A stretch of 64,000 nucleotides of DNA from Clavelina lepadiformis. Taxonomy: Eukaryota; Chordata; Ascidiacea; Aplousobranchia; Clavelinidae. The position numbers and the translations under genes are program-made. The notes beneath the pieces are model-generated. The model did no database searches. It worked only from the letters and a program-made list of their open reading frames with translations, and was not told where the DNA came from. Where the stretch lies: positions 1,490,501 to 1,554,500 of the forward strand of contig NC_135246.1 of assembly GCF_947623445.1 (NCBI RefSeq). Reading direction: 5' to 3'. Of this stretch, positions 41,963-54,400 are shown one piece after another; within the stretch, counting starts at the first letter, position 1, and every line of letters begins with the position of its first letter.

Positions 41963-44900
41963 TCACTGGTCAAGTTTAACAGAAGCTGTCATTGCGTCGA
42001 TATCGTTCCAATCTACACTTGACAGCAAACTTCTTGTGTCGTGAGACTCCCGGTCGGAACTGGTTTGATCCGGTTGTTTGTTTTCATTTCTCAGGTCAAA
42101 TGTCACCTTTCCGCTGCGACTTTTCTTTGAGCGGTTCACGCTTCCGTACAAAATCCTTTTAACTTCCTCACTGGGTTCCCAGGCGCTTAAGATGCTCGCA
42201 TCGCTCAAATTTGTTGAATCTAAACGAAGGCAGTGAACTTATCAGGGTGTTGAAATAAACATTAAAAACAAAAAGCTGTAGAGTGTAGAGTGCCATTTCA
42301 TATTCTGTTCTTATATTTTACTATATACTGGGTTAACACGGGTCAGCCATCATCGACTTAGTTAACTTATCGTAAGAGTAAGATATTTGAGATGACAAAA
42401 GACTGATTTAAAGGGAGAAAGGATGACAATATCCTGTTAAATTTTGCAAATAATTTTTAATTCATTTCAAGTTAGTTGCTGGTAGTAGTTAGTTAGTAGT
42501 TATTCAAGTTAGTTATAATGAAATTGATCAGTGTTATTAACACTGTTGTAACTGTTATTAACAATACCAATTAAAACTGTTGGCAACTTAAAGCAATTGC
42601 TTAGAAATCTGCGATTTTGTCCAAAAAACAAGTGATATCTTATCACTACAAAATCATTACAAAAAGATATGAATAAAAAAAGGAGATTAAAGATTAATGG
42701 ATTAATATTTATCTTAAGTGCTCTAGCACTGCTGTTAACTGTGGCTACATATTTTAGTCAGTCAATGAGTATGCCTGGAATATAGAACTGGATGTATGAT
42801 TGCAGATTAAATTACATGTAGACTCACACATACCCAAGTCTGAAGTGTAAGATGAACGCAGTGTCTGCTGAGGTTTTGCCTGCATAAATAAAATTAGTTG
42901 AATTATGATTATTATATATATATAATTATTATCAAGGAAACTATACTTGGAAATTAGTTATAATTTATCACCAAAACATCTTTCAAACCAAGCAACGTTA
43001 TTATGTCCAGCTACATTATTAAACGTATATGATCCTTTTTACAATAATTGTTCCAGCAACCAAACTGCACCTGTAAGTTTTTCTTCCTTCCCTTTATGTT
43101 CGACCAGTCACCAAAATTTCCGGGCGCCTTCGATGTGTAATTTCTTTCTTTCAGAGATCTGTCACCCCTGCCACTTTGTTCTTTAAATTTCTGGCTAAAC
43201 AATAAAAAAAAAAAAAAAATAAAATTGAAATAAAAAAACGAACACGAAATATTTTTAGACAAATAGCTAAACAGAGAATAAAAATGTTTCGGTCTGATTT
43301 TACGGCATCGAGCAAGTGAAATTGAACGTAGTCAATAAAGCTACAAAGGCGTGATACAGCAACAGAGTCAAAATAAAAATTATTTAAAAGTTCCTGATTG
43401 GTATTTATAATAATCCTTATTCAAAGTAAAATGAATGAAAACTGCGTCAAAATGAAGTTCTAAATCACATTAAAATGCTTTGCAGTAACAAGTACCTTGT
43501 CTGTTTTTGCACAATTGCAGCATCATCGTGCTGAATTTCATTTAGTAGCTTCATGCTTGCGTTTAGTCGACGTGACATGTTGTTCGCTAGCCTTTCCCTG
43601 AAGGAAAATGTACAGCATAGGTTTATGATAAAATTCTTCCATTTGTTCGATTTTAAGTTTTGAAATTTTATTTTTTATTAAAAAAATTTCATTTTATTTT
43701 TTGTTAACATTTTTATTATTGAAAATTTTATTGCAAGCTTATTTTTCAAAATGGGGTATTGCAAAATGCACCAAAAATAAAAATAAAATATGACAAATTA
43801 ATATCAAACTTAAATACCAAAATTGTTTGTATGTTATTGGTAGTTTAACAAATCCCAGCTTTCATCAATACATGACATACTTAACTTGTTTATTCCACCA
43901 TTTACCTCCGTTCCTGTTCCCGCTGTTTTTGCATCTTCAGGAATCGACTGTTGGGAGGTGTGTATAATTTACCTCTTCGTAATGATTTTTTATTTTGGGT
44001 CATTTTTCCTGACTTTTGCAATTTCTTCATGTTAAATTCATCGTGAAATTCTTCATTTTCCTTGTTTCTACAAAAAAGAGAAAATACGAAGTGAAAAAGA
44101 AGCGGCATGTCAAATACTTTCGTGACCGCAGCATTGTAAGATATTTCCATAATTTGTCGAATGTAGTGTAATTGGTGTAGTTTCTCTTACTCTTTCGTCA
44201 ACTTGGTTATTATTTGTTATAAAGTAAAAGTGTTTTTGCATTTCGCATAAGTGCAAATGCTTGTGAAAGCAGCAATTTCGTTCATGGAAGGTAAATCCAC
44301 AAAAAGTTATTCTAAAATAAGTTGAGAGATTTAATACCCACCTCTGGCTCCAAACCACCATTTTCTCACGAACGTCTTCGTCTGTTTTAATCGAATACTC
44401 ACTGCTGGTGCCTGTAAATACAGGAGCTGAAAATTTGTATTTTTTAAACTTGAAAATAGGAGGATCCTACATCGATGTAGTTGAACTTGTTATGTGATGT
44501 GTATTATGTACAAACACAGTACTATATGTTTTCTTACAGATGAATTGTCGATCGATATCCCAGTATTACTTTTATTATTATGTGCCGGTATTATTTAATC
44601 AGTTTTTGAAAATAAAATTTAGTTTATTTACTTAATTTAGATAAAATTCAGATAACTTAAATAACAAAAAATAGATCAACTTTTAAACTCAAACTGTTAA
44701 CCATTATTATGAACATTATTAACCACAACCTACTTTCAACTACACATAGCTACATTTTTATAAAATTCCAAAAATCACAAAAAACTTCATTCAAAACAAG
44801 GAAACTAAATTACCATGCTCCGATATATTTTCACGATTCTCCTTTTCCAACCTGGATCCAGCAAGACCCTCCATCATAAGCTCATTTGAATAGCTCCCAG

Positions 44901-47900
44901 AATCAACATCCAGTGAAAAATGAACAGCTGGTGCAACTTATTGACAAAATTTAAGTTAAAAATTAAAAAGTGTATCATTAATTTTTAACAACCTGCAGTC
45001 AATGCTATACCTAGCTTATGGATAAATGTAAACTCTTTATGATATGATTGGTTATTAATTTAACATACAGTAGGATATGGAAATATCCGCATGACAAGCA
45101 CAAATTTAAAGAACATAGTAATGAATGCATAACAAATAAAATATAGCAATGCTGGTGCTTTTGTTAACCAAAATGACTTGAATATTTTTGGTTTAAGGTT
45201 TCACCTTCAGCGGACAAGACCAGATTCTGGGCCTGAGTGAGCCTGTTTCTGTAAGGGTTGGTCCACTCTTGGCAATCTTTCGGGAAATCTTTTACGCTTT
45301 CAACCACAAACATCGGCTCATACTTTGGCGCAATAAAAGTGGATTCTTCTTGCCGGTCAAGCAGAGACAAACTGTCATGTAAATTTTTGAGAAATGTTAC
45401 CTCATGAGGTGTGTTATTTGCACTGAACTACCTGCACTACCAGACACAGCCTACAGAAAATAATTACCGAGTCTCATGCTTTGGGGACAAAACAATAGAA
45501 GTGAACTCCTCAGACGAGCTGTGATGAACATCTGCTGTTAAAAGTACGTCATCTTCAGTAGCAGGAGTTGGTTTCTCGATGAACCTGAAAACAAAAAAGG
45601 GACAAAAAGATTATTATTGTATGAGGATAAAAATGAAGATAAAATACATAAATAATATTAAATAAACATGAAGTCAAACACGTTGGGATAATAGCCAAGA
45701 ACCTACCAAATACAGTTACAATACAAAAAGATTTTTGATTTAAAATTTACAACTAACCTTTTGTGAGTGGTGGGATCATTTGTATCATCATCAAGTTTAT
45801 CTATGAAGTTGACAAGCTTCTTTGAGATCTGAAAAATAATAATTTAGGATCTTTATTTTACTTACTTCAACTTCACTTATACACAATTTAACTTTAAAAT
45901 TCAGGCGATACTAACTGCAGTGTTACCAACTGATCAACGAAACGTTAGCTCTCATAAAATTACCTTAAAATCTTCATCTATTCTTTGAGCCATGCTGCTA
46001 ATGGCGTCTAACTGAGCATTCATCTGGCTCATGGCCGACATCCAGCGATTTCGAGTCTCGCCTCTCACTTGATTTACCTGGTAAGTATTTTTAATCATGT
46101 TAAACTTAGAGTTGCTGCTATGACTTATGTTGAACCACAAAGCTGATATTGTGAATACAGCACCACAAAGCAAGATATTAGTATACATGTGCTTAATACT
46201 AAGCATACCATATTTCAGTAACACTGCAAATCAAAATACCACAAACTGCTGAACCGAAATATAACAAATTGAATTTCCGAAACGACAAAGCATAAGAAAT
46301 TACCATTGAACTACTCAATAAATTCTAGTGCAGTAGTCGCCGCTTTTTAAGCCCACCTGAAGAAAGGACCATTTTGGGCTTATTAAGCGGAATGTGTGTT
46401 TTCGTCAATCCAGAGCCTATAAATGACTGTACGCAACAACTACACACAATAGGAAAGTTTTCTTACACAATAACAAAACAATACAGTTTCAGTGATTTTT
46501 CATCGCTTTTGGCTGCACAATTCGCTAAGTTTTCACGTTACCGTAGTTCTTAAAATTCTGAATCTTTCACACACTGCAACAGTTACAGCACATCACAGTA
46601 CGATTATAGACGGATAAGAACCAACAGTCAAGCTTGTGACACAACAATTGCATGGGATACTGTAGTTAGTGTGCTGCCCAGATTAAAGGTGTGCAGAAAT
46701 ACTAGGCTGCCTGGTTCCATTTAATGTATAACCTACCGTAGTACACCGCTGCAACACCATCATAAACCATGCACTCACGATCAAGTTATGTGAAATCTCT
46801 CCGAAAATGGACTTATTAAATGGACTTTATACTTATAAAGTGGAGCATTTTACTACAGGAACAAATGGAGTAAATCTAGACCGTGCTGAATTGGGCTTAA
46901 TAGGCGGCTAGACTTATTAACTGCGGGTTTAGAAAGCGGCAACTACTGTAATTACATATTTGCGGTAGTTTGTTAAAAAGCTGATTATTGCTACGTTAAA
47001 ATTAAAGAAAACAACAAATTCCCATTTTAATGACCTTCACAGCAGCCTTAACATGTGTTGAGAGTATGTCAGTGACGTCATGAGTTGGAACAGTCTGTGC
47101 CACATCATTGTTTGTCGTTGGAAATCCAGGGTCAATGTTCTCAGGTTTTGATGGTGAACCGGTGGGTTCAGGCTAAATTGAGAAAATTTATTATTAGGTT
47201 ATCTGGTTACCGTGGAGAACTATCCAAACATTTGCACCTTTTATTGTTTGGAAAACTGCAAAGACTGCTATTAATTGCAACTACTAATCTACATCTTTCA
47301 AATCCCTTAATATTTACCTCGTTTGATAAACCGGAAACAACATTTTCAGTTTTCACTTCTCCCATGTGCAGAAACTCCGTACCTGGGACACGTTCTTGGC
47401 CTGAGAAAATTTCCTGGTATCTAAATTCAACAAACAGTAAACACTGATTTGCCTTGACATGGAATACGCCTGATCTGCTTTTCCCCAGTAAGTACTTGAC
47501 TCGAGTGCTACTTAAGTACCAATATGCACAAACAAACATTTGACATAACAGGTTATGCAAAGACTAGTGTCAATAGCAGAACAAAATGGTTAAGTGTAGT
47601 GATGGTAAAACAAAAATAAAGTTTAAATAAATAAAGTTTATCGAATTTAAATAAATAAATAAATAAAGTTTATCGATTGCTCTGCAAGAAACTAAAATTG
47701 AAAAGAAGCACCAAATACTTAAATATGAAAAATTTAGTTACTGTTGTAAATAATTAATAATTTATTGTAAACTGCACTTTTATATTAAGCATCGGAATAT
47801 CATAACAAAATTGTATCAGTAATATAACCATTAAAGTTGCATATCGTGGAAAATGTGTGCTACACACATTGATACTGACACAGGCAGCAGTACCTGTTGA

Positions 47901-48410
47901 ACAATTTCACTGATGGGTTTGGCTGGCTAAGTTTGGTTCGTTGGACACCATCACGGTCATCATAGTCGTCTTTATTCACAACTTCGACATCAACTTGTAA
48001 CTCGACATCTTTCATTCTTGGTTTGACTGGCACCTGGGGGAATACAAACTTTTCACTGTCTGCTTTGCGCATATGCAAATATTCTGTCCAACCTGTTCAT
48101 TCACATTAGAGCACACAAATACAACTGTTACAAGCTTTAGTAGAAAATTTCCAAAGAACAAGCCAAAAATATTAGTTTATACCGTACATGTAGAGTGTAA
48201 AAACTATAGAAACACGAACATATATGTAGCAGCACACACACACAGTGGACGACACCTGTTTCATAAGCGCAGCGTTGTAATGGATGTCAGCAGCAGGTTT
48301 TAAGTCACTCATCAAGGAATATTCAACCACATCATCAGTCATGTTTTTTTCTGGGGATTTGTCTGATTCAGTTGTCACAGGTGGTTCATTTTTCACCGCC
48401 GGTGTTTCAT
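41963..48410 (-). CDS. CPLANE1: CPLANE1 exons 26-40 (aa 2117-2742), C-terminal part
   Basis: Exons: 48256-48410, 47894-48033, 47318-47420, 47035-47172, 45964-46077, 45758-45828, 45468-45584, 45205-45371, 44814-44927, 44342-44411, 43906-44067, 43496-43597, 43071-43194, 42834-42879, 41963-42219. Exon 30 has a predicted coiled helix (MSAMSQMNAQLDAISSMAQR). Exons 36-37 are strongly basic (MKKLQKSGKMTQNKKSLRRG). The 46-bp exon 39 (AKPQQTLRSSYTSDL) is needed to bring exons 38 and 40 into phase. The last exon reads ILSAWEPSEEVKRILYG and ends TASVKLDQ, TGA at 41963-41965. Confidence 0.82.
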
Positions 48411-51400
48411 CTATTTTATGATGAAAAATGATAAGTTTAAGACAAGGATTACTAAAATACGTGCGTATGGTCCAACACAATGGCAAAACAATAAATGCTG
48501 CTATGATATCATAAATCTTAGGTAAAGGTATTGTACTACAGCAGGCATGTGCAACCTTTTTCACTGGAGGGCCAAATACAAAATTTTGAATGACAACACG
48601 GGCCACATGATTTTTTCAGAAAAAATTAGTAACATAAAACGACTTTCCTATGCAGTTTATATAGTTAAGAAATAGATTTAATGTAGTCCACGACACGACA
48701 CGGCCACTAGTTGCACATGTCTGTACTACAGTATACAGCAATTGACAAGTTTGAAAGGAAACATGTTTTCAAAACTTTATTCACACTAATACTGAACGGT
48801 CTTAGAGAACATATTAAATTAAAATTCACAAACAATATTTTAATCATCAATACGTAATTGCAAAGCCTTAGATTATAATGTATTATAAGTACAAGTAAAT
48901 TAATCCTTGAAAATGTACCCTTTATACCGCTTGGTATTTGAGTAGTTACAACTTCGTTTTGTATTGGTTGAGTAGGTCTCGGCACAGACAATTCTTCAGT
49001 TGTACGTGGCTGAACAAGCACTGGTTTTCTATGTGCTTCTATCTCTAGTGATGGCTCAGATAACTTAAGCATGGGCACTGGGGGTCTCCGCACCGTATCA
49101 AGTCTTCTCACAGCGGTCTGAAAACAATTATGTTTAGTAATTTTTTTTATTTATTGATGGCTTGTTATAGCTTAAGTTACATTTTATTTTGTTTTCTATT
49201 GAAACTAAATTAACTTCAAAATAATCATAAGATGTGGCAAGAACTTCACAGATTAGCACAAAACCAACATATAATGTGACATTGTACTGTTTTCAACACT
49301 TTGATATTACGCAAGTACCTTGGCTGTTTGAAAATTCATTTTCCTCGTGTGGTGCTGCAAGACTTCTGCAGGATTTATTAAACGCGGAATTATTCCTTGC
49401 TCTAGCCTTGTGACCACGGGAACCTCTGGAGCTTTTAAAGTGACAAACCCTCCACTGGGTACCTCAGACCGTGCTACTTTAGGACTTTTATAATAATTGC
49501 CGGGAGGTTTGGAAAAATTTGACTTGGCACCTTCATAAGGACGTTGTGGCGTTTTGTTTAGCAGAGGAAAATCAACCCTTTGTTCCTGAGGGTGGATATG
49601 ACTGTGTATTGGAGCTGATGGTTTTGTTGGTGGTACAACGAGTTGTAAATTTCTTTGGCCACGAGCGATTTGTTCTTGCTTAACTTTCACAAAGTTGATC
49701 TGGGGTTCAGTAAAGCTTTGGTCATCTTCAGGTTTTGCAAACGTCAGTCTTCTGTTCGTTTGTTTTGGATGGGAAGTTTCTGATCTAGTTCCTGCCCCTG
49801 TACAACTGAGCAGCTTAATAGGACAATGAATGTCTTTTCTTGGACTCAACTGCTTTTTTCGAGCAAACAACGGAGAAGTCCTTTCAACAAATTTCGACTC
49901 TTCTGACTTCCCGATTCCATCGACGTGGAACAAGGGTATGTGAAATTTCTTAGCATCCTCATTTCTTTGCAGAGGAATCTGCAAAGTTTTCTGTTCGACC
50001 GAGACCTGGATGGGATCTTGTTGCATGGCATTTTGCTCAGGGGACACTTCAGAGTGTTGAGGTGGATCAATCTGTGTGTGATCAACATTCAGCAGAGTTT
50101 GGCTGCCAGGTATGGGCTGTAACTGCAACAAAGTTGTGATCTGTGACATCACGTAACATATTGGTATATAGCTGAGAAAGCAAGTAGCACCTTATGATGG
50201 GTTAATGTAGATATTAATTGATACAAAGACAGTGATATGAATAATTTCCATGCAAACATTCATGTTAAGATCAAAAGCAAAAACATATAAAAATGGCTGC
50301 ACGATGTTTTAAGATGGTTTTAGGGACCGAAGTTGTCTCTTAAAACTTATACTTCTGCAAATACAGCAAACAATTAGAAGTTTGCTTTTAAAAGCTGCGA
50401 TCTCTCAAAATTTTTAAGCATTTACCAAAATCAAGCCAAAAAAAACCTGACTGTAATAATACCAAAACTACTTATATGTTTCAAACAAGCAACTTTCAAT
50501 TTACCTGCAGCTGAGCGGCACTAACCGCTTGAGCTGGCCCATTTAGAGTTTGCCCCAGTAATATTTGGCTTAACAGAGACACTTGCTGGGCGAGTAGAAC
50601 GTTTTGTATTTCGGACTGCACAGCCTGTGTTATTCTATCTCCAGTTGTTTGAGATTGTGTGTTGTCTGCTCTGTCCAGCTCGACTTGAGTGGACGCGTTT
50701 GGTGGAGAACCACTTTCTGTTAAAGAATGCTCAGATTGTTTTACATAGAGTTCATCAATAATAGGATATTCGCACTTGAAAGAATGTTTGATAAAATAAA
50801 TAGGATCGTAAATGGTGCAAAATATCAAAGCATTACCTTTAACTGGTGCTTGTTCAACAGGCACAATGTCACTCGTCGATTCTTTGTCTTTTTTTTCAAC
50901 AGTTCGTTGGTCTTCAGTTTGATCGGACGGTTGTTCTGCTACTAATATACCAAAATAATATTCCATATTAATAAGTAATAAATTATTAGCGCCAATACAT
51001 GGTCAACTTTATGGGCTTACTTACAGTCGTTTAGCATCAATTAGGAATGTTATTGTTGTGAAATAAGTGCATTTGTCACTTATTTCGACATATTTTGGAG
51101 CAGGTAGTGATTATAAAAGTGTGCATTTGTGCATGTCTTAAAATATCATCAAACGCAATAACTTTATTTTCCTTAAAGTGAAATTACGCATTACCTCAAT
51201 TTCTTAACTATTTTTGCACAATTTCTGAAAATGTGTAAATTTCCATTAATGGATAAAAATTTATGCATGTAAAATTAAACATTATTTATATACATTACAT
51301 ACATCTGCTTATTTTAAAACTAATGTTAGTATAAAGATAATAATTAATACTATAAAGACACAGAATCATAAACAAATAAAAACGCACCGACAGCATCAAC

Positions 51401-54400
51401 TTCTGATTCAGGAGATGATTCTCTTCTCTCTGGGACATTCTCCTCCAAGTTAACTTCTCTTTTGGCAATCAACTCATGGGAACTGGATTCCAAGCCTGAG
51501 TCGAGCTGTTTATGGCCGAGATCTGTAACAAAACAGCTAAAACCCTAACTTTATGAAATTAGACTTTGGCAGTGTTTCAATTGCTGCTGAAAATTGAAGG
51601 AATTTAAGTTAAAGTTTCCAATTATAAAAATTTGGCTGAAATTTATTGCAAATTACCAGCTGGTGTAAGATTGCCCGAGAGTTCTTTTTCTTGAGATGAC
51701 AACGACATGTCTTCGCTGTTCGTAGGAGTCAAACTTTCACTTAGGCTCTCAATTTCAGATACAACAGTTTCAGTTTCATTGACTGTGAAAAAATTAAACA
51801 CAATCTATATTACATTGCTTGTGCATATACTGTGCTTAATATTTAGGTTTTTTCTTTTCGATTACTTATGCAAAGACACGATAAGTTAAATATAAGTGCA
51901 TTGTGCCTGTTATGCAATTGGTTTTATTACCGGTAAATGTCATCATCGAATGCCTGACACAAAGAAATGATTAACGGTAAGTTCAAAATATCATTAAACC
52001 CAGTTATTATAATAATATATTGCAAAGTAAAAATATTAAACCTTCATTGCTAGATGATGGTAGAAGGGTCTTTGGAAGAACCTGGTCAGCAATTGAACTT
52101 ATGTCCTTGTCCTAAATAATAAAACAATCTTTAAAGTACCGCAGATTTCAACAGCATTTTGTTTCATTTTTTTTGAAATTTTTATTTACATTTTTGAAAT
52201 AAATATAGAAACTTACCTTTTGCAATTTCTCCAACCGCTCCTCAGGTGGACCAATATTATGAGCATCGAAAGAATGTTTGCCGAACCTGACTTCAGCCAC
52301 TAGGAGAGAATGTAGAAGCTGCTGTTTGGTGACATGGAGGCAAATTGAAGGTTTTAGAATTTCTTTCTGGGCTTTCACTTGCCTTTGCACCCAATACTGA
52401 AGCCAGGTGAAGTAGGGCAGGAGACGCTTTAATCTTTTCCTCATCTCCTTGGGTGCGTCGCTGATTCCAAGAAGAGGCCACTTCAATGTGTGGAGCTTAT
52501 ACTTGCTCTGTTCCTGTGAGGTAGCCTTGTCCATATCAACACTGAAATATTGGTTTTTGCTTTCTTGAGGCGAATCTACTGAAGCTAACTTGGCTTCATC
52601 CATAAGCGGTGCTGCATTTGAAGCAAGACTAAGCGTGTCCTGGTTGTTGAAGACACGACCATTATCCACATCTTGACAGTCCACACTATTATTTCCAAAA
52701 ATGCTGTGATTTTGCACATGTTGAGACGATATTTCCAGCTGCGCCACGGCAACTTTGGATCTGTTACTTAAAACCAATGCACCGGCTGAGTGATTAAAGG
52801 ATGACTTTGAACTTGAAGATTGTTGTAACAGCATGTTTGAAGTCTTGCCTAAAATAACATCAAACAACTGTGACAGAAATTTATGGTACCGTTGATCCTT
52901 TACTATCTTTGCCTTGGTTTGAACGACTAAGTCACGAGGAATTTTCTGCCTTTTCCGAATTCGGCAACACTGCTGGTAATATACTGTCAGTGGCTGCATG
53001 TTGGAAGATGATTTGCTATCATTGGGTGATGCGTCATCAGACTGATTTTCTGAGTCAGTAACAGGAACCAAAATATGTCTCATCTTTCCAAGCAGCGAAT
53101 CTAACCGAGGTAGTACTTTAGGGTTAACTTTGTCGAGGTCGTAAAAGAATTTTGCCAAAATATCAGCCAAGTGAGTGTCCTTCTTAAGATCGTTACACAG
53201 ACAAATAACCAAGTCCTGCAGATCCGCCTCACAGTTCAAGACTTTATCAAATGCAGTCAGGCGGAACGCCAACTTCAAACACTCCTTGATGACATCGTTG
53301 ATCTTAGAGAATGCATTCTGCTCTCTCAGGTCCTGGTACTTGCGAAGTAGAATGTTCAGTTGTTCTTGGATATGTAGCATCCATAAGATTTCACAAACTG
53401 TTTGAAAACATTCAAATATTTCTTTGCAATCAGGTGACAGCTTCTCTGCTAGTTTGTTATCCACAGATGATGATGATTGGTTGACTTCTTGGAGGTATTT
53501 CACGAGCCATGAGCCAAGAGCTTCCATCATACCGGCGGATTGTAAAAAGACGATGAACGTCCGGAGCAAAGCTGAGAGTCGAAGTCTTACAGAGATGGAC
53601 GGTGAGTGCCCTGCAAAACATGATGGAAACCTACTAAAATTTGAGCACGTATAATGTCTATGTAATTCTGCTTCGCTATCTTTCAGCATAATTAATTGCC
53701 GATCAATTTGCTTTCGTTTTATACAATACAACTTTAGGACACTAACATTCAAACAAAACTGAAAAAAACATACCTTTCTTAAAATCCGGTGCTGGTTGAG
53801 GAAGATATAATGGTGGGGCAGGAAGATAAACGTCATCATCAATCAATAATCTAATATTCCGACACAAATCTTTTATAAGTCCACCCATGTGAGAGCATAT
53901 CCAAGTTGTCATATCATAACCTGCCATAACTGAAGCTGTGAGCAGATCAGAAAATGATGAAAGTAACATCTCAGGATTAAAGTCGCACAGTTTGTCAAAT
54001 GGAAGAACCTCCACAGCTGCATTGTGATATTCAGACACTAAACCCGCTTTCGTATCGGCTAAAAACTTTGGCATGAGATCTTTAAATCTCGCTTTTAGAA
54101 TATCGAAACCAGTTGTCTTCTTTTTGCCCCAAACGTGCTCACGGTTATGGATTTGCTTTACAAAAGGGTGTGTCTTTTCAGCAACCGCACAAATAGCAAG
54201 TGCCACTCTCCAGGCACCTAACTGGTTGGCAAGATGACTAGCCTCATACATCTGGCCACAAGACAGCATCAAGGACAAAGTGTGGTCAGCGTTCCACACA
54301 TGGGAGAGATTCTGGTTCCTAAATGAATGAAATACAATGATTAAGTCTCAGGGGCATGTTTAACACATTTCATGCGCATGTAGAAAATATTGCACGTAGA

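Noticed and set aside
47085-47447. 120-aa plus-strand frame
   Set aside because: Antisense shadow of CPLANE1 exons 28 and 29.
51937-51960. Possible 23-bp CPLANE1 microexon between exons 19 and 20
   Set aside because: Its phase fits neither neighbour (a stop results), whereas exons 19 and 20 join in phase directly.
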